Assembly (NCBI RefSeq): GCF_024609325.1 | Contig: NZ_JANHMQ010000002.1 | Coordinates: 310,001-374,000, forward strand | DNA length: 64,000 bases | Direction of reading: 5' to 3' | Origin: Geothrix fuzhouensis | Lineage (GTDB): Bacteria > Acidobacteriota > Holophagae > Holophagales > Holophagaceae | Shown here: positions 24,896-33,560 of the stretch, in pieces | How the letters are laid out: the number at the start of each line of letters is the position of its first letter | How positions within the stretch are numbered: position 1 is the stretch's first letter | The notes under the pieces: model-generated | Seen by the model: only the letters and a program-made list of their open reading frames with translations | Databases searched by the model: none | Told to the model about the DNA's origin: nothing | Program-made: the position numbers and the translations under genes

Positions 24896-25468
24896 TCAGA
24901 TGGCTGCGGTGGCGATGTCGGAAGTCATGCGGTGGAAGAGGCGGGCGGTGGCCAGGGCATCGCCCAGGGCGGTGTGGCGCTGGTCGTCGGCTAGGTCGAT
25001 GCCGTAGTGCTGGAGGAGATCGGTCAGGCCGCCCTTGCCCTCGGGCAGCAGGCCCCCGACCCGCAGAGCCGTGGCGAGGGTCATGGTGTCCACCAGGCGG
25101 TGGCTGAAGCGGCCCACCAGGTGGGGGCCGTGCTGGCGCAGGTAGGGCATCAGGAAGGCGATGTCAAAGCCCACGTTGTGGCCGCCCAGCATGACCTTCT
25201 CGCCCTGGGGCACGTTGGCGTCCAGGAAGGCCTCGATGCGGGCCACGGCGGTGGTGGGCTCCAGGGCCTTGGCGTGGTGCTGCACCAGGTCGATGCGGTT
25301 CACGGCCATGGCATCGGCCTCCACCACATAGGTGGGATGCCGGAAGGCGATCTCATCCACGATGGGTTCCCAGCCGTGCCGGGGCTTGGCGACCAGGGCC
25401 AGGGTGAGCAGGCTGTGGCGGGAGGGATCCAGGCCGCCCGTCTCGGTGTCGATCCAGACCAGATTCAA
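24896..25468 (-). CDS. DnaQ/RNase T-like 3'-5' exonuclease
   Basis: 190 residues with a TTG start that overlaps the upstream stop (TTGA). The DEDDh motifs are in place: WIDTETGG (Asp7, Glu9), GHNVGFDIAFL, and HTALGDALATARL with the His and last Asp. It trims single-stranded 3' ends of DNA or RNA and probably serves phage replication or repair. Length fits the single-domain family. Confidence 0.88.
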   Translation of the reverse strand: MNLVWIDTETGGLDPSRHSLLTLALVAKPRHGWEPIVDEIAFRHPTYVVEADAMAVNRIDLVQHHAKALEPTTAVARIEAFLDANVPQGEKVMLGGHNVGFDIAFLMPYLRQHGPHLVGRFSHRLVDTMTLATALRVGGLLPEGKGGLTDLLQHYGIDLADDQRHTALGDALATARLFHRMTSDIATAAI

Positions 25469-25578
25469 CGCAGCCCCCCGAACATGTGGGGCCGGAGGAT
25501 CCGGTACCAGAGGTCGATTACGTCGATCCAGAGGATGCGGAGGAAGCCGGTGTGCTCGCGGCGGTCGATGGCGCTCAT
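25465..25578 (-). CDS. very small early phage protein
   Basis: 37 residues (begins MSAIDRREHTGFLRI), with 4-nt overlaps at both ends (ATGA and TTGA), which argue that it is translated. The centre is hydrophobic and aromatic (LWIDVIDLWYRIL). Confidence 0.55.
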   Translation of the reverse strand: MSAIDRREHTGFLRILWIDVIDLWYRILRPHMFGGLR

Positions 25579-26312
25579 GCGACCGCCTGCGCGAGCCGGA
25601 CGCCCAACGTCAGCACCTCGGCCAAGAGGCCGATTTCGCGTTCTGTGGCCTTGGCCTCGTCGGGGGTGAGCCCCTCACAGCTGGGCAGCAGGTCCAACGC
25701 CTGGGAGCGCAAGGCGCGGAAGCGGGCGGCCACTTCCGGCGAAGTCACGGCCAGGCGGTGGCTGAGGTCCTCTCTCATGGCCTCGGCTTCTGCCGGGGAG
25801 CCAGGGACATGGATCCCCGCATCCTTCAGGGCCAGGCGCATCGGCTCGGACGAGGCCTTGGGTTGCACGCTGGCCTGGGCCTGGGCTCGGTTCTTCCGCT
25901 CAGCCTCGACCGGCACGGGGAGGCCGTTGACCTTGCAGTAGGTGCGGATGTCCGAGGTCAACTTGTACACCTCGATCTGGCGGTCTTCGGCCTGTAGCCT
26001 CGCCAGCCGGGCCAACTTGGTGGCGAGGCAGGCCTGGGGAGTCTTCTTCGGCATGGGGGTCTCCGGGACCGCAGGGGCGGTCATGGTGCCCTTCACGGGA
26101 TGCGTGGGCCGATGCATCGTTGTGGCCGCGATCTGGCGAAGGGTGAGGGATTGAGGCGGCGGGGGCGGTTCGGGCGTGGCACCCACCTCGGCCAGGTCAT
26201 TCACCAGGCTCTGGCGCAGGGTGAGGTAGAGGTCATGGCCAATGCCGGGGCCGGGATCGCGCAGCTCAGCCAGTTCCTGGCGCAGTTCACGGATGCGGGC
26301 TTCGCTAGACAT
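25575..26312 (-). CDS. early phage protein, unknown, helical
   Basis: 245 residues, starting MSSEARIRELRQELAELRDP, with a heptad-like N-terminal helix and a Pro-rich linker (TPEPPPPPQS). The C-terminal helical domain contains RLAVTSPEVAARFRALRSQA. It is in the place where Mu-like phages have several unassigned early genes. No known domain recognised. Confidence 0.65.
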   Translation of the reverse strand: MSSEARIRELRQELAELRDPGPGIGHDLYLTLRQSLVNDLAEVGATPEPPPPPQSLTLRQIAATTMHRPTHPVKGTMTAPAVPETPMPKKTPQACLATKLARLARLQAEDRQIEVYKLTSDIRTYCKVNGLPVPVEAERKNRAQAQASVQPKASSEPMRLALKDAGIHVPGSPAEAEAMREDLSHRLAVTSPEVAARFRALRSQALDLLPSCEGLTPDEAKATEREIGLLAEVLTLGVRLAQAVA

Positions 26313-26715
26313 GGCTGCCCCACCAACCCGAGGGCAGCAAACGGCGCAGGCGCGGCCCCAGGCCAGCAGCCTTGGGATCGTTCGTCTGGACGTGCTTCTG
26401 GAACCCTTCAAGGCCATCCAGGAGATCAAGCACGGCGTTGTAGGCTTCGCAGGCGACGATAGCCCAGCCTTTGAAGTGGCTCGGCAGATCGGCGGCCAGC
26501 AGCTTGCGCAGGCTCGGCGCGGCCTCCTGCATGAGCTGGAAGGTGGCGCGAGTGTCTTCCCGGTGGAGGGGTTCCACACGGAGACGAGTGGCGGCCTCAG
26601 AGAGCTTGGCCCCGGCGAAGCGGCAATCCGCGTCCTGGATGTGGCTGTCAGCCAGGCCCACCAGAGATTGGGAGGCGTAATCGAGTAGTTCGATGGCGGC
26701 GTGTTGGAGGCTCAT
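26305..26715 (-). CDS. early phage protein, unknown
   Basis: 136 residues from the ATG at 26715, overlapping the stop of the frameshifted gene before it. Helical (HAAIELLDYASQSLVGLADS), with several conserved-looking Trp near the end. Unknown. Confidence 0.65.
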   Translation of the reverse strand: MSLQHAAIELLDYASQSLVGLADSHIQDADCRFAGAKLSEAATRLRVEPLHREDTRATFQLMQEAAPSLRKLLAADLPSHFKGWAIVACEAYNAVLDLLDGLEGFQKHVQTNDPKAAGLGPRLRRLLPSGWWGSHV

Positions 26716-26943
26716 CGCGTCACCAGGAACTCGGCCTGGGCCTGGTCGTCCACCCAGCCCCGGGCCTCGGAAGGGCCGTTGAAAGGGCCCGCAAACCGCT
26801 CCACACGGTGGTAAGTGGCAAAGAATTTGCCCCCCCGTTTTCCAATACGAGCCGACGCACCGGCCGCCCTTGATGTGGCAGCTCTCTCCCAGTGCCGTGG
26901 CCCTCCAGCGGGTGACCTCATCGGGGCCCCAGGCCTTAGCCAT
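26712..26943 (-). pseudogene. small early phage gene with a frameshift in a G7 run
   Basis: From the ATG at 26943 the frame reads MAKAWGPDEVTRWRATALGE, then CHIKGGRCVGSYWKTGG, up to a run of seven G (plus-strand C7 at 26830-26836). After it the sensible sequence continues in another frame: KFFATYHRVERFAGPF to DDQAQAEFLVTR, ending in the ATGA overlap at 26712. One G fewer would restore a 76-residue protein. This may be a real mutation, phase variation or a base-calling error. Confidence 0.65.
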
Positions 26944-27112
26944 GGCGCACCTCCGAGCCTTCCTCGGCCGTATCCAGCAGCAGGGGCGTTCCGGCGGTGG
27001 CGGCTTTGCGCTGGCGCTGGGTCTCCTTGGCCGACCGTTCCTGCGCCCGCTCCTGGCGCTTGCGGTCGCGGATGGCGTCTTCGATAGTGAGTTGTGTGGC
27101 GAACTGCGGCAT
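26936..27112 (-). CDS. small basic early phage protein
   Basis: 58 residues: MPQFATQLTIEDAIRDRKRQ, then a charged helix and LLLDTAEEG. It overlaps the start of the next gene by 8 nt. Possibly nucleic-acid binding. No family recognised. Confidence 0.55.
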   Translation of the reverse strand: MPQFATQLTIEDAIRDRKRQERAQERSAKETQRQRKAATAGTPLLLDTAEEGSEVRHG

Positions 27113-27126
27113 GAACCCTCCCGGTT

Positions 27127-27801
27127 TCAGCCCTTGTAGGCGATGACTTTCCGAAGCCGGCCCAGGGCCTGGCTTTCGAGTTGGCGGACGCGCTCGCGGC
27201 TCAGGCCCAGGCTGAGCGCGATGACGGCCAGGTTTTCGGCGGGGTGGCCACAGAGGCCGAAGCGCCGGATGAGGATGTGCCGTTCTCTGGGCTTGAGCAG
27301 GCGGAGCAGGCGACGGGCTTCGAGGGCGGACACCTGGGCTTCGGTGATGTCCGCGCCCTGGTCACCTGCCATGCAATCGCCGATGGTGGTGCCATCCGCG
27401 AGAAAAGGCAGATCCAGACTGCACACAGGCGGCAGCGATCCCGTCTGGCGCATGGTGGCGGCGGTCTCGCGGGGGATGTGGACGACCACCTGCTTGCGCA
27501 GGGTGTCCAGGATGCGGGAACGGATCCACCAGACGGCGTAAGTGATGAAGCGCAGGCCCTTGGCGGGATCGAACCGTTGCGCGGCCACCAATGCCCCGTG
27601 GTGCCCCTCCTGGACCAGGTCTTCCACGGAGAGGCCGGACTTGGCCCCCGTGGCGGCGAATTTCCGCGCTTCACGCCAGATGAACGCATCCAACGTGAGG
27701 ATCGCCGCGGGGTCCAAGCCCGCCTCGGGCGTCCAGATGTAATCCGTGCCCTTGATGTGGACCAGGACGGGCAGCAGTTCAGCGGTGGCGGGCTCGGCCA
27801 T
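27127..27801 (-). CDS. phage sigma-70-type sigma factor
   Basis: 224 residues. Region 2 is clear: LSVEDLVQEGHHGALVAAQR, FDPAKGLRFITYAVWWIRSR (core binding and -10 recognition). Region 4 follows (LKPRERHILIRRFGL and LSLGLSRERVRQLESQALGR) with its HTH for the -35 element. It lacks region 1.1. It would direct host RNA polymerase to phage middle or late promoters; Mu uses the activators Mor and C instead. It starts 4 nt after the DUF4406 gene, within the early operon. Confidence 0.9.
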   Translation of the reverse strand: MAEPATAELLPVLVHIKGTDYIWTPEAGLDPAAILTLDAFIWREARKFAATGAKSGLSVEDLVQEGHHGALVAAQRFDPAKGLRFITYAVWWIRSRILDTLRKQVVVHIPRETAATMRQTGSLPPVCSLDLPFLADGTTIGDCMAGDQGADITEAQVSALEARRLLRLLKPRERHILIRRFGLCGHPAENLAVIALSLGLSRERVRQLESQALGRLRKVIAYKG

Positions 27802-27804
27802 GGC

Positions 27805-28230
27805 TTACCCCCGGGGCTGGAAGGGGAGAAGCTGCCGCTTCAGGCCGGACGCCAGCAGCTCGTCCACGGATTCGTAGACCCGGATGCCCCAGCCCAGGGC
27901 GAACGTCCGTTCCCGCACCGCCCCAGGGCTCTTCTCCCAGCCGGGCATCATGAAGATGCCGTCGCAGCGGCCCAGCAACATGAAGTCCACGGCCATGATG
28001 TCCTCATAGCCGAGGCGGCCGATGTCCTGGATGTTGGTGTGGGGGCAGATGGGGGCGTAGCCCAGCTCGGCCAGGTAGGTGGTCCAGGCCCTCGCGGCCC
28101 GGACATTGCCCTCCACCCCCGCCGGGGTGGGGGCGGAGATGGCACCGGAAACATAGAGAACGGCCATGGTCCGGCAATCGGCGGGGATAGGGATAACGAT
28201 GGAGGTGGGCGACGGCGCGGGCTTGGGCAT
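27805..28230 (-). CDS. DUF4406-type protein, nucleoside deoxyribosyltransferase-like
   Basis: 141 residues, starting MPKPAPSPTSIVIPIPADCR. The Rossmann-like pattern LYVSGAISAPTP, then PICPHTNIQDIGRLGYEDIM and DGIFMMPGWEKSPGAVRE is that of the DUF4406/2'-deoxyribosyltransferase-like fold common in phages. A role in nucleotide metabolism is possible. ATGA overlap with the DUF3164 gene. Confidence 0.8.
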   Translation of the reverse strand: MPKPAPSPTSIVIPIPADCRTMAVLYVSGAISAPTPAGVEGNVRAARAWTTYLAELGYAPICPHTNIQDIGRLGYEDIMAVDFMLLGRCDGIFMMPGWEKSPGAVRERTFALGWGIRVYESVDELLASGLKRQLLPFQPRG

Positions 28231-28844
28231 CACAGCTCCGCCACATCGAGAGGCACCGGGGTGTACTGGTCGGAGTGGCCAATCCGCTTGTAGAAGCGGA
28301 GGTAGGCCTTGGAGCCGGTGACGGTGATGGAATCCCCGATGGCCTCCATGGCCCGCTTCCAGTTCCGGTCGTCCACATCCAGGCGGCGCAGGCTGAGGAT
28401 GCGGGTGGGGCTGAGCTTGCCCTCCTTGTCCACCTCGAAGGCGTAGTTCACCAGGGCCATGAGCTTGGCGTCGGCACCCTCGCCCCACTTGCTGATGCAC
28501 TTGTCGATGAGCACCTTGGCGGCCTGGAGCCGCTCGTCGAAGGCGATGCGATCCTGGATCTGGACCTGCACCTTGTAGCGCCCGTCGAAGCTCATGAGGG
28601 TGACGTTGCCCTTCACGCCGCCCACCTTGGCTTTGAACTTGGCCATGGATTCGGCGATGAAGGCGTCGATGGTGGCCATGGCCTCGACCTTGAAGACGGC
28701 CAGGCCGGTGGAGTGCTGCTCGGCGGCCTTGACGAGGGTGGTGACCAGCTCGTCGCGGGCCAGGTCGATTTCCTTGATGGTCTCGACCGGCACCAGCCGG
28801 CCCTTGGCATCTTCCCTGAAACCATCGGGGATTTTGGTGGACAT
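28230..28844 (-). CDS. DUF3164 protein of Mu-like phages
   Basis: 204 residues from the ATG at 28844. The segments DAKGRLVPVETIKEIDLARD, SFDGRYKVQVQIQDRIAFDE and RRLDVDDRNWKRAMEAIGDS are typical of DUF3164, an early-operon family of transposable phages found near the A and B genes. Function is not established. Confidence 0.85.
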   Translation of the reverse strand: MSTKIPDGFREDAKGRLVPVETIKEIDLARDELVTTLVKAAEQHSTGLAVFKVEAMATIDAFIAESMAKFKAKVGGVKGNVTLMSFDGRYKVQVQIQDRIAFDERLQAAKVLIDKCISKWGEGADAKLMALVNYAFEVDKEGKLSPTRILSLRRLDVDDRNWKRAMEAIGDSITVTGSKAYLRFYKRIGHSDQYTPVPLDVAEL

Positions 28845-28864
28845 GCGTGCTCCTTGAGGGGTGG

Positions 28865-28996
28865 TTAAAGGCGGCAGACGGGGTAGCGGTGGTGCCAGCG
28901 GCGCCAGGCGTCCCGAAGGTGGAGGGCGCCCAGGATGGGCAGCCAGAAGGGCGAGATCGCCCAGGCCAGCGCCTTGGAGGCGGTGGCGGTCTTCAT
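28865..28996 (-). CDS. very small early phage protein
   Basis: 43 residues: a hydrophobic stretch (ALAWAISPFWLPILGALHL), then RDAWRRWHHRYPVCRL. The ATG overlaps the upstream stop (ATGA at 28993-28996), supporting translation. Possibly membrane associated. Confidence 0.55.
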   Translation of the reverse strand: MKTATASKALAWAISPFWLPILGALHLRDAWRRWHHRYPVCRL

Positions 28997-29277
28997 GCGA
29001 CCCACTGGCCCGCGGCGCGCATCTTGGTGATGCGCTGCTGCAGCTCGTAGTGCAGAACCGGCAGCGAGGGAGGGGGGAGGCGGTCCTGGTCACGAATGAG
29101 GTTCACCAGGGCCATCTCGATGGAGGTGAGGGGCAGCGACCGTAGGATCGCTTCCTTCACTGCGTCACAAGCCATCTCGACGCTGGTCTGATCGGTGATC
29201 AGGGTGATGGCGTGCTGCGCGGTGTAGGCGGCGGCGGCGAAGGCGGAGAGGTTTGGCGAGGGCTCGAAGGGGGTCAT
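28993..29277 (-). CDS. early phage protein, unknown
   Basis: 94 residues from the ATG at 29277, starting MTPFEPSPNLSAFAAAAYTA. Helical, with an end motif LHYELQQRITKMRAAGQWVA. ATGA overlaps on both sides. Unknown. Confidence 0.65.
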   Translation of the reverse strand: MTPFEPSPNLSAFAAAAYTAQHAITLITDQTSVEMACDAVKEAILRSLPLTSIEMALVNLIRDQDRLPPPSLPVLHYELQQRITKMRAAGQWVA

Positions 29278-29585
29278 GGCTTGGCTCCTTTGAAGTGGGG
29301 GCAGCTCTGGCAGGCAGACCAATGGCGGAGGGTCTTGGGGTTGGAGGTGGGGACGGGGCTATGGCTGATGCGGCGGCACTGCTCGGCGGGAATCGGCGCA
29401 CCCAGGAAAGGGCAGGCGACTTCGCCATAGAGCGACAGCACCCGGGCCTCGATGCGCTCGGTGCCGCCCGGATACTTGTCCCTGCGGACGAGGCTGAGGG
29501 TGGTGGCGGAGTAGCCCAGTTCCCGGGCGACGGCGGCCTGGCCCTTGTCCTTGATCTTGGATTCGAGGAGGTCACGCCAGGTCAT
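29274..29585 (-). CDS. HTH protein of the early operon
   Basis: 103 residues from the ATG at 29585. The N-terminal GQAAVARELGYSATTLSLVR is a lambda-repressor-type HTH, followed by a region with paired Cys (VACPF, C-R-R, SACQSCPHF) that may bind zinc. It could regulate phage genes. A longer frame upstream is a shadow of the preceding gene. Confidence 0.7.
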   Translation of the reverse strand: MTWRDLLESKIKDKGQAAVARELGYSATTLSLVRRDKYPGGTERIEARVLSLYGEVACPFLGAPIPAEQCRRISHSPVPTSNPKTLRHWSACQSCPHFKGAKP

Positions 29586-30129
29586 AGCTGACTCCCTGAT
29601 TGGGGTCGAAGACCCGCTTCTGGCGCTTGTTCCACTGCGGGGCCTGGGGGCCGGTATCGCGCAGCAGCAGCCACCGCTGGGGGCCGCTGCGGGTGTAGGC
29701 GGGATCGAGAATCCCGACGTGGGCCAGGGCATTCAGGTAGCGGCGGGCATCTTCCCGAGCGTTGCCTTCGGTGCCTTTGGCGGCCAGCACCAGCAGCTCG
29801 TCCACCGAGGCCACCCGCTTGAGGCGCAGGGCCCGCCACAGGCGGGTTCGGAGCGTAGATGGGGCGAAGGGCGAGGGTCCATGGGGGCCCTTGGGGCCGC
29901 TGGTGATGACCTTACCGGAGGCCAGGTGCTTAAGGCCCTCGGGGGTGATGGCGTAGACGCCCTTCCAGCAATGGCGGACGAGGCCGCGTTCCATCAGGGC
30001 GTAGAGCGTGAAGCGGACCTGCGTGGGGGTCAGTTCCAGCCGGGCGGCCAGATCGCGCAGGGACACACGGTCGCCCAGGCGCTGGGGATCGGGCACCAGG
30101 GCTTGGAGGACGTGGTCGGCCACGCTCAC
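29572..30129 (-). CDS. winged-helix early phage protein
   Basis: 185 residues. LAARLELTPTQVRFTLYALM followed by ERGLVRHCWKGVYAITPEGL is a winged-helix DNA-binding pattern; a second such pattern lies near residues 105-150. It directly follows the B gene with a 4-nt overlap. Regulatory or replication role possible. Confidence 0.7.
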   Translation of the reverse strand: MSVADHVLQALVPDPQRLGDRVSLRDLAARLELTPTQVRFTLYALMERGLVRHCWKGVYAITPEGLKHLASGKVITSGPKGPHGPSPFAPSTLRTRLWRALRLKRVASVDELLVLAAKGTEGNAREDARRYLNALAHVGILDPAYTRSGPQRWLLLRDTGPQAPQWNKRQKRVFDPNQGVSYDLA

Positions 30130-30893
30130 TGCGGGTCCCCTTCTCGGCGGGCCAGGGGTTTCAGGACCTGGGGCTTCCGGGCCTGCCAGTCGTGGACCAG
30201 TTCCACGTCCTTGACCTCGGCCAGGCCGACGGTCTTGACCTTGCGGAGCCGGGCCACCCGCTCGCAGGCGGCCAGGCCGTTGAGCACCAGGCGCATCCGG
30301 CCCTCGGAGCGGACGTGGATCAGCTCGGCCACGTCATCCGTGATGGCGACGCCCTGCTCCAGCAGCATGGCGGCGGTGGCCCGCACATCCTCCAGGGTGG
30401 CGGGCTGGAAGGTGACGATGGTGGCGATGCGGCTCTGCACCTGGGGGTGCCGGGCGATCTTGTTTCGCACCTCGGCCATGCCCACCAGCACGGTGGGCAG
30501 GCGCAGCAGGTCGCTGAAGTCGCGGATGGCCTCCAGCACGCGGGTATCGGCCAGGGCGTGCTCGACCTCGTCCACCACCAGCACGTAGGGCTTGCGGGCC
30601 AGGGCGGCCAGGGCCTGCTTGAACATGTCCTCCGTCAGGCGGGTGGGCGCTTCGCCCAGCTCGGCCAGAAGGTCGTTCAGGAACCAGTGGCGGGTCCAGC
30701 CAGACTTGGCCCGCAGGTAGATGGCGTAGGGCTGCTGGGTTACGTACCAGCCAAGGGTCTCGGTCTTGCCCAAGCCGGGCTGGCCGGTCACCAGCATCAG
30801 GCAGGCCTCGACGGCCCCTCGCTCCTGGACGATGCTGACGCCGGCCAGGAGCCGACTGACGTTGGAAACGGTATGGCAGAATTGCTGGTGCAA
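30126..30893 (-). CDS. MuB-like AAA+ target-selection ATPase
   Basis: 255 residues. Walker A GQPGLGKTE near residues 37-45, Walker B VLVVDEVEHAL near 107, and a sensor-like VLVGMAEVRNKIARH. MuB forms ATP-dependent filaments on target DNA, activates the transposase and gives target immunity. The gene lies directly after the transposase gene, as in Mu. Length is near the usual 300. Confidence 0.9.
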   Translation of the reverse strand: MHQQFCHTVSNVSRLLAGVSIVQERGAVEACLMLVTGQPGLGKTETLGWYVTQQPYAIYLRAKSGWTRHWFLNDLLAELGEAPTRLTEDMFKQALAALARKPYVLVVDEVEHALADTRVLEAIRDFSDLLRLPTVLVGMAEVRNKIARHPQVQSRIATIVTFQPATLEDVRATAAMLLEQGVAITDDVAELIHVRSEGRMRLVLNGLAACERVARLRKVKTVGLAEVKDVELVHDWQARKPQVLKPLARREGDPQ

Positions 30894-30929
30894 AGGATCC
30901 TCCTCCCGAAGGGATGGGTTGGGGTGGGG

Positions 30930-33221
30930 CTAGGCGGGAATGCCCAGCTGTTGGCGAACCAAGGGGTTCTGGTCGAGATAGCGGTCGAAGTCGCGCCGCT
31001 CGGCGTCATCGGCGTCGTCGGGGTGGGTGAGCATGTAGCGGCACCAGTCCAGGCGGTCCTTGATGCCCGCCCGGCCCTGGGGGGCCAGGGTTTCGGGCTC
31101 GGGCACGGCCTGGACGGGCGTGGGTTCGGGCAGGCCCAGCTCGGCCATCTGCTCTTGGGCGCGGAGGAGCTGGTCGTCCGTCAGGTCGTTGATCTCGACA
31201 GGCGGCTGGGGGATCACCTTCAGGGTGGGCCGGCCAATCTGAAAGCCTTCGGCGGTGCGGATGCGGTCCCGCTCCAGTTCGGCCCGCTTGATGACAGCGA
31301 TCTGGGCCTTCTTGGCGTTCTGCATGATGCGGAGCGACACCACATCCGTGCCGGCGGCGCCCAGCTCGGGGCCATCGGGGACGAAGGTGAGGGTGTCCAG
31401 CAGCTCACCGCCTCGGCAGAGCCAGGCCTGGCGAACATCCCAGGGGGACAGACGCACAGTGAGGTTGTCGGCATTGATTTCATGCAGGATGGGGGCGCTG
31501 AAGCGGAGATCCTGGCCCTCGATCCGGCAGGTGACGTAGCCGCGCACCTTCTGGGCCTTGAGGCTGGGCAGCACGCGCCATTCCTCGCCGGGGCGGATGA
31601 ACCGGGGGTGTTCGGGCCCCAGTTCCTTCAGCAGGCGGGCCTTGGCCTGCTCCAGGGCCTGGCGGGGGTGGATCTGGTGGCCGTGGATGGTCCGGATGCG
31701 GTCCATTTCGGCCTGCCGGAAGGCCTCCAGCCGGAGGTTGAGGTTATCCAAAGTCTCGATCTGGCCCCGGCGCAGGGCCTCGGCGATGGGATCACCAGGC
31801 CGGGTACTGGGCGTTCCGCCTGTAAAGGTGGGGATAAGGGCTGAAAACCGCTGCTTCACGTTCAGGAAGTCGCGTTCCACGGGCTTAGACCGGCTGTTGT
31901 AGGGCAACGCGCCCCGCCACAGGGCCTCTCCGTCCTTCCAACCCATGCCGAGCTGGGGGAAGTAGCCCACCAGGTCGTCGTCGCCCAGGAAGAAGCGGTT
32001 GCGCACCTCGCGGCCGTTGTCGGACTGGATGGTCTCGGGGATGATGCCCGTGCGCAGGATGGCCTCGGCGATGGCCATGAACGGCAGGTAGCGGTTGAGG
32101 TTGTAGCCCACCGTCAGACTCAGCAGGGCGCCCGAGCCCACGTCCCGCACGGCATAGATGTTCGGGCGGAAGCCTTTGGGTTGCTCCCCGGGCAGCAGAT
32201 CCTCCCAGATCCACATGGAGTCTTCGGTGTGGCCGTCGATCGACCAGCACTGGAAGGGCAGGCTCGGGCGACGGCGGACGTAGGGCCCCAGGTCGGTCTG
32301 GGCCTTCCGGGCGCCAAATCTCAACCCCATGCGGATGGCGGGATCGAGGCTGCTGACCACCCGGCGCAGGGTGGCCTCGCTGATGGCGACACCCGCGGCC
32401 TGCAAGTACTCGGTGGCCAGGGCGAAGCTGCCGGAGTGGGCGAAGGCGCCCGTGATCTTGTCCAGCAGCTCGGGCTGCTGCTCGACCAGGCGGGGGCGGC
32501 CACAGGCGCTCCACTGGGGGCGCAGGGACTCCCCGGAGGGATCCTCGGCCAGGGCCGCCCACCACCTATTAAGGGAGCTGGTGCTGGGGATCTCCCCCAG
32601 GACCTGGCGCACGTCGTCAGCCTCCTGGGTGGTCAGCAGCCAGGTGATGGCGGCCTGGCGCACAGCCCCGGGCAGGCCCTTCTTGGTGGAGCGCCGCTGC
32701 GGGCCCTGCTCGGCCAGGAGGAGACGGGTCTTCTCCAGGAGCTTCAGCCGGGCCTGCTGGACCTGTCGCGCCCGCTGGAGGGCCTCGGGGTTGGCCCGTA
32801 GCACCACCTGCTGGGGATCCCGCTTGATCCGGGGTTCCACCGTGGCCACGGCCTGGGCCTGGGCGACCATGCGGGCCTCGTAGGCGGCGCGGGCCTCGGG
32901 CCACAGGGTGAAGACCGCCTCGGGAAGCGCCAAGTATTCAACCTGCCCTTTGCGCCGGGGATCGGCGCTGGGGATGGGTTCGGCTTCCAAGCGGCCAGAG
33001 GTCACGGCCTTGAAAATCGCCTGGCGGGACTTCCCGGTAAGTTGACCGATCTCAGGAAGGGTCAGCTTTCCGGTCCGCTGGTCGAACGCCGCGCCAGTGT
33101 TGAGGTTTCCGTTGGTTTCGACTGGTTGACCGTTTGACCGTTCGGAACGGTAAACCATCGGTAAACCAGATCGGTCAACCAGGCCCGACTCGGGCGGCAG
33201 TGGGAGAGCGAGGGTGCCCAT
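30930..33221 (-). CDS. MuA-type DDE transposase
   Basis: 763 residues. Residues 50-110 hold a Mu-type HTH (LPEIGQLTGKSRQAIFKAVT). The catalytic DDE core has Asp329 in CWSIDGHTEDSMW, Asp401 in TIQSDNGREVRN and Glu449 in SKPVERDF, with spacings close to MuA (269/336/392). The C-terminal part should contact MuB. It carries out integration and replicative transposition. Confidence 0.95.
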   Translation of the reverse strand: MGTLALPLPPESGLVDRSGLPMVYRSERSNGQPVETNGNLNTGAAFDQRTGKLTLPEIGQLTGKSRQAIFKAVTSGRLEAEPIPSADPRRKGQVEYLALPEAVFTLWPEARAAYEARMVAQAQAVATVEPRIKRDPQQVVLRANPEALQRARQVQQARLKLLEKTRLLLAEQGPQRRSTKKGLPGAVRQAAITWLLTTQEADDVRQVLGEIPSTSSLNRWWAALAEDPSGESLRPQWSACGRPRLVEQQPELLDKITGAFAHSGSFALATEYLQAAGVAISEATLRRVVSSLDPAIRMGLRFGARKAQTDLGPYVRRRPSLPFQCWSIDGHTEDSMWIWEDLLPGEQPKGFRPNIYAVRDVGSGALLSLTVGYNLNRYLPFMAIAEAILRTGIIPETIQSDNGREVRNRFFLGDDDLVGYFPQLGMGWKDGEALWRGALPYNSRSKPVERDFLNVKQRFSALIPTFTGGTPSTRPGDPIAEALRRGQIETLDNLNLRLEAFRQAEMDRIRTIHGHQIHPRQALEQAKARLLKELGPEHPRFIRPGEEWRVLPSLKAQKVRGYVTCRIEGQDLRFSAPILHEINADNLTVRLSPWDVRQAWLCRGGELLDTLTFVPDGPELGAAGTDVVSLRIMQNAKKAQIAVIKRAELERDRIRTAEGFQIGRPTLKVIPQPPVEINDLTDDQLLRAQEQMAELGLPEPTPVQAVPEPETLAPQGRAGIKDRLDWCRYMLTHPDDADDAERRDFDRYLDQNPLVRQQLGIPA

Positions 33222-33225
33222 GGGT

Positions 33226-33558
33226 TCAGGCGGCCGGCTCGGACTGGCGGCCCCAGATCCGATCAGACAGGAGGCCCAGGGCCGCGGCGATGATGTCTTC
33301 GACCGTGGCGTCCTTGCATTCCCGATTGATGACCTGGTGGAAGTAGGGGTCCGTGTAGCCGTGGGACTCGGCCAGCACTTTCACGTTCACGCCCTTGAGC
33401 TTCAGGAGGGCGCGCTTAGCCTCGGGCTTCAGGGATCCATCTGGATTGATCCCGTGGCTGATCATCTGCTGCACATCGGCAGCCGTAGCAAGGATCGACT
33501 GGACACTTGGGGGCAGGCCGTAGGCTGCCCGCTTGCGCAGGGGCTTTTCGAGTGGCAT
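33226..33558 (-). CDS. Ner-like DNA-binding protein
   Basis: 110 residues. VKVLAESHGYTDPYFHQVIN is an HTH followed by a helix; the end RIWGRQSEPAA resembles Mu Ner, whose gene lies in this place before A. Ner turns down early transcription. It is the first gene after the divergent operator region. Confidence 0.75.
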   Translation of the reverse strand: MPLEKPLRKRAAYGLPPSVQSILATAADVQQMISHGINPDGSLKPEAKRALLKLKGVNVKVLAESHGYTDPYFHQVINRECKDATVEDIIAAALGLLSDRIWGRQSEPAA

Positions 33559-33560
33559 CT

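Noticed and set aside
30192-31844. Long plus-strand frames opposite transposase and MuB genes
   Set aside because: Shadow frames caused by high GC and few stop codons. The minus-strand products have all family motifs.
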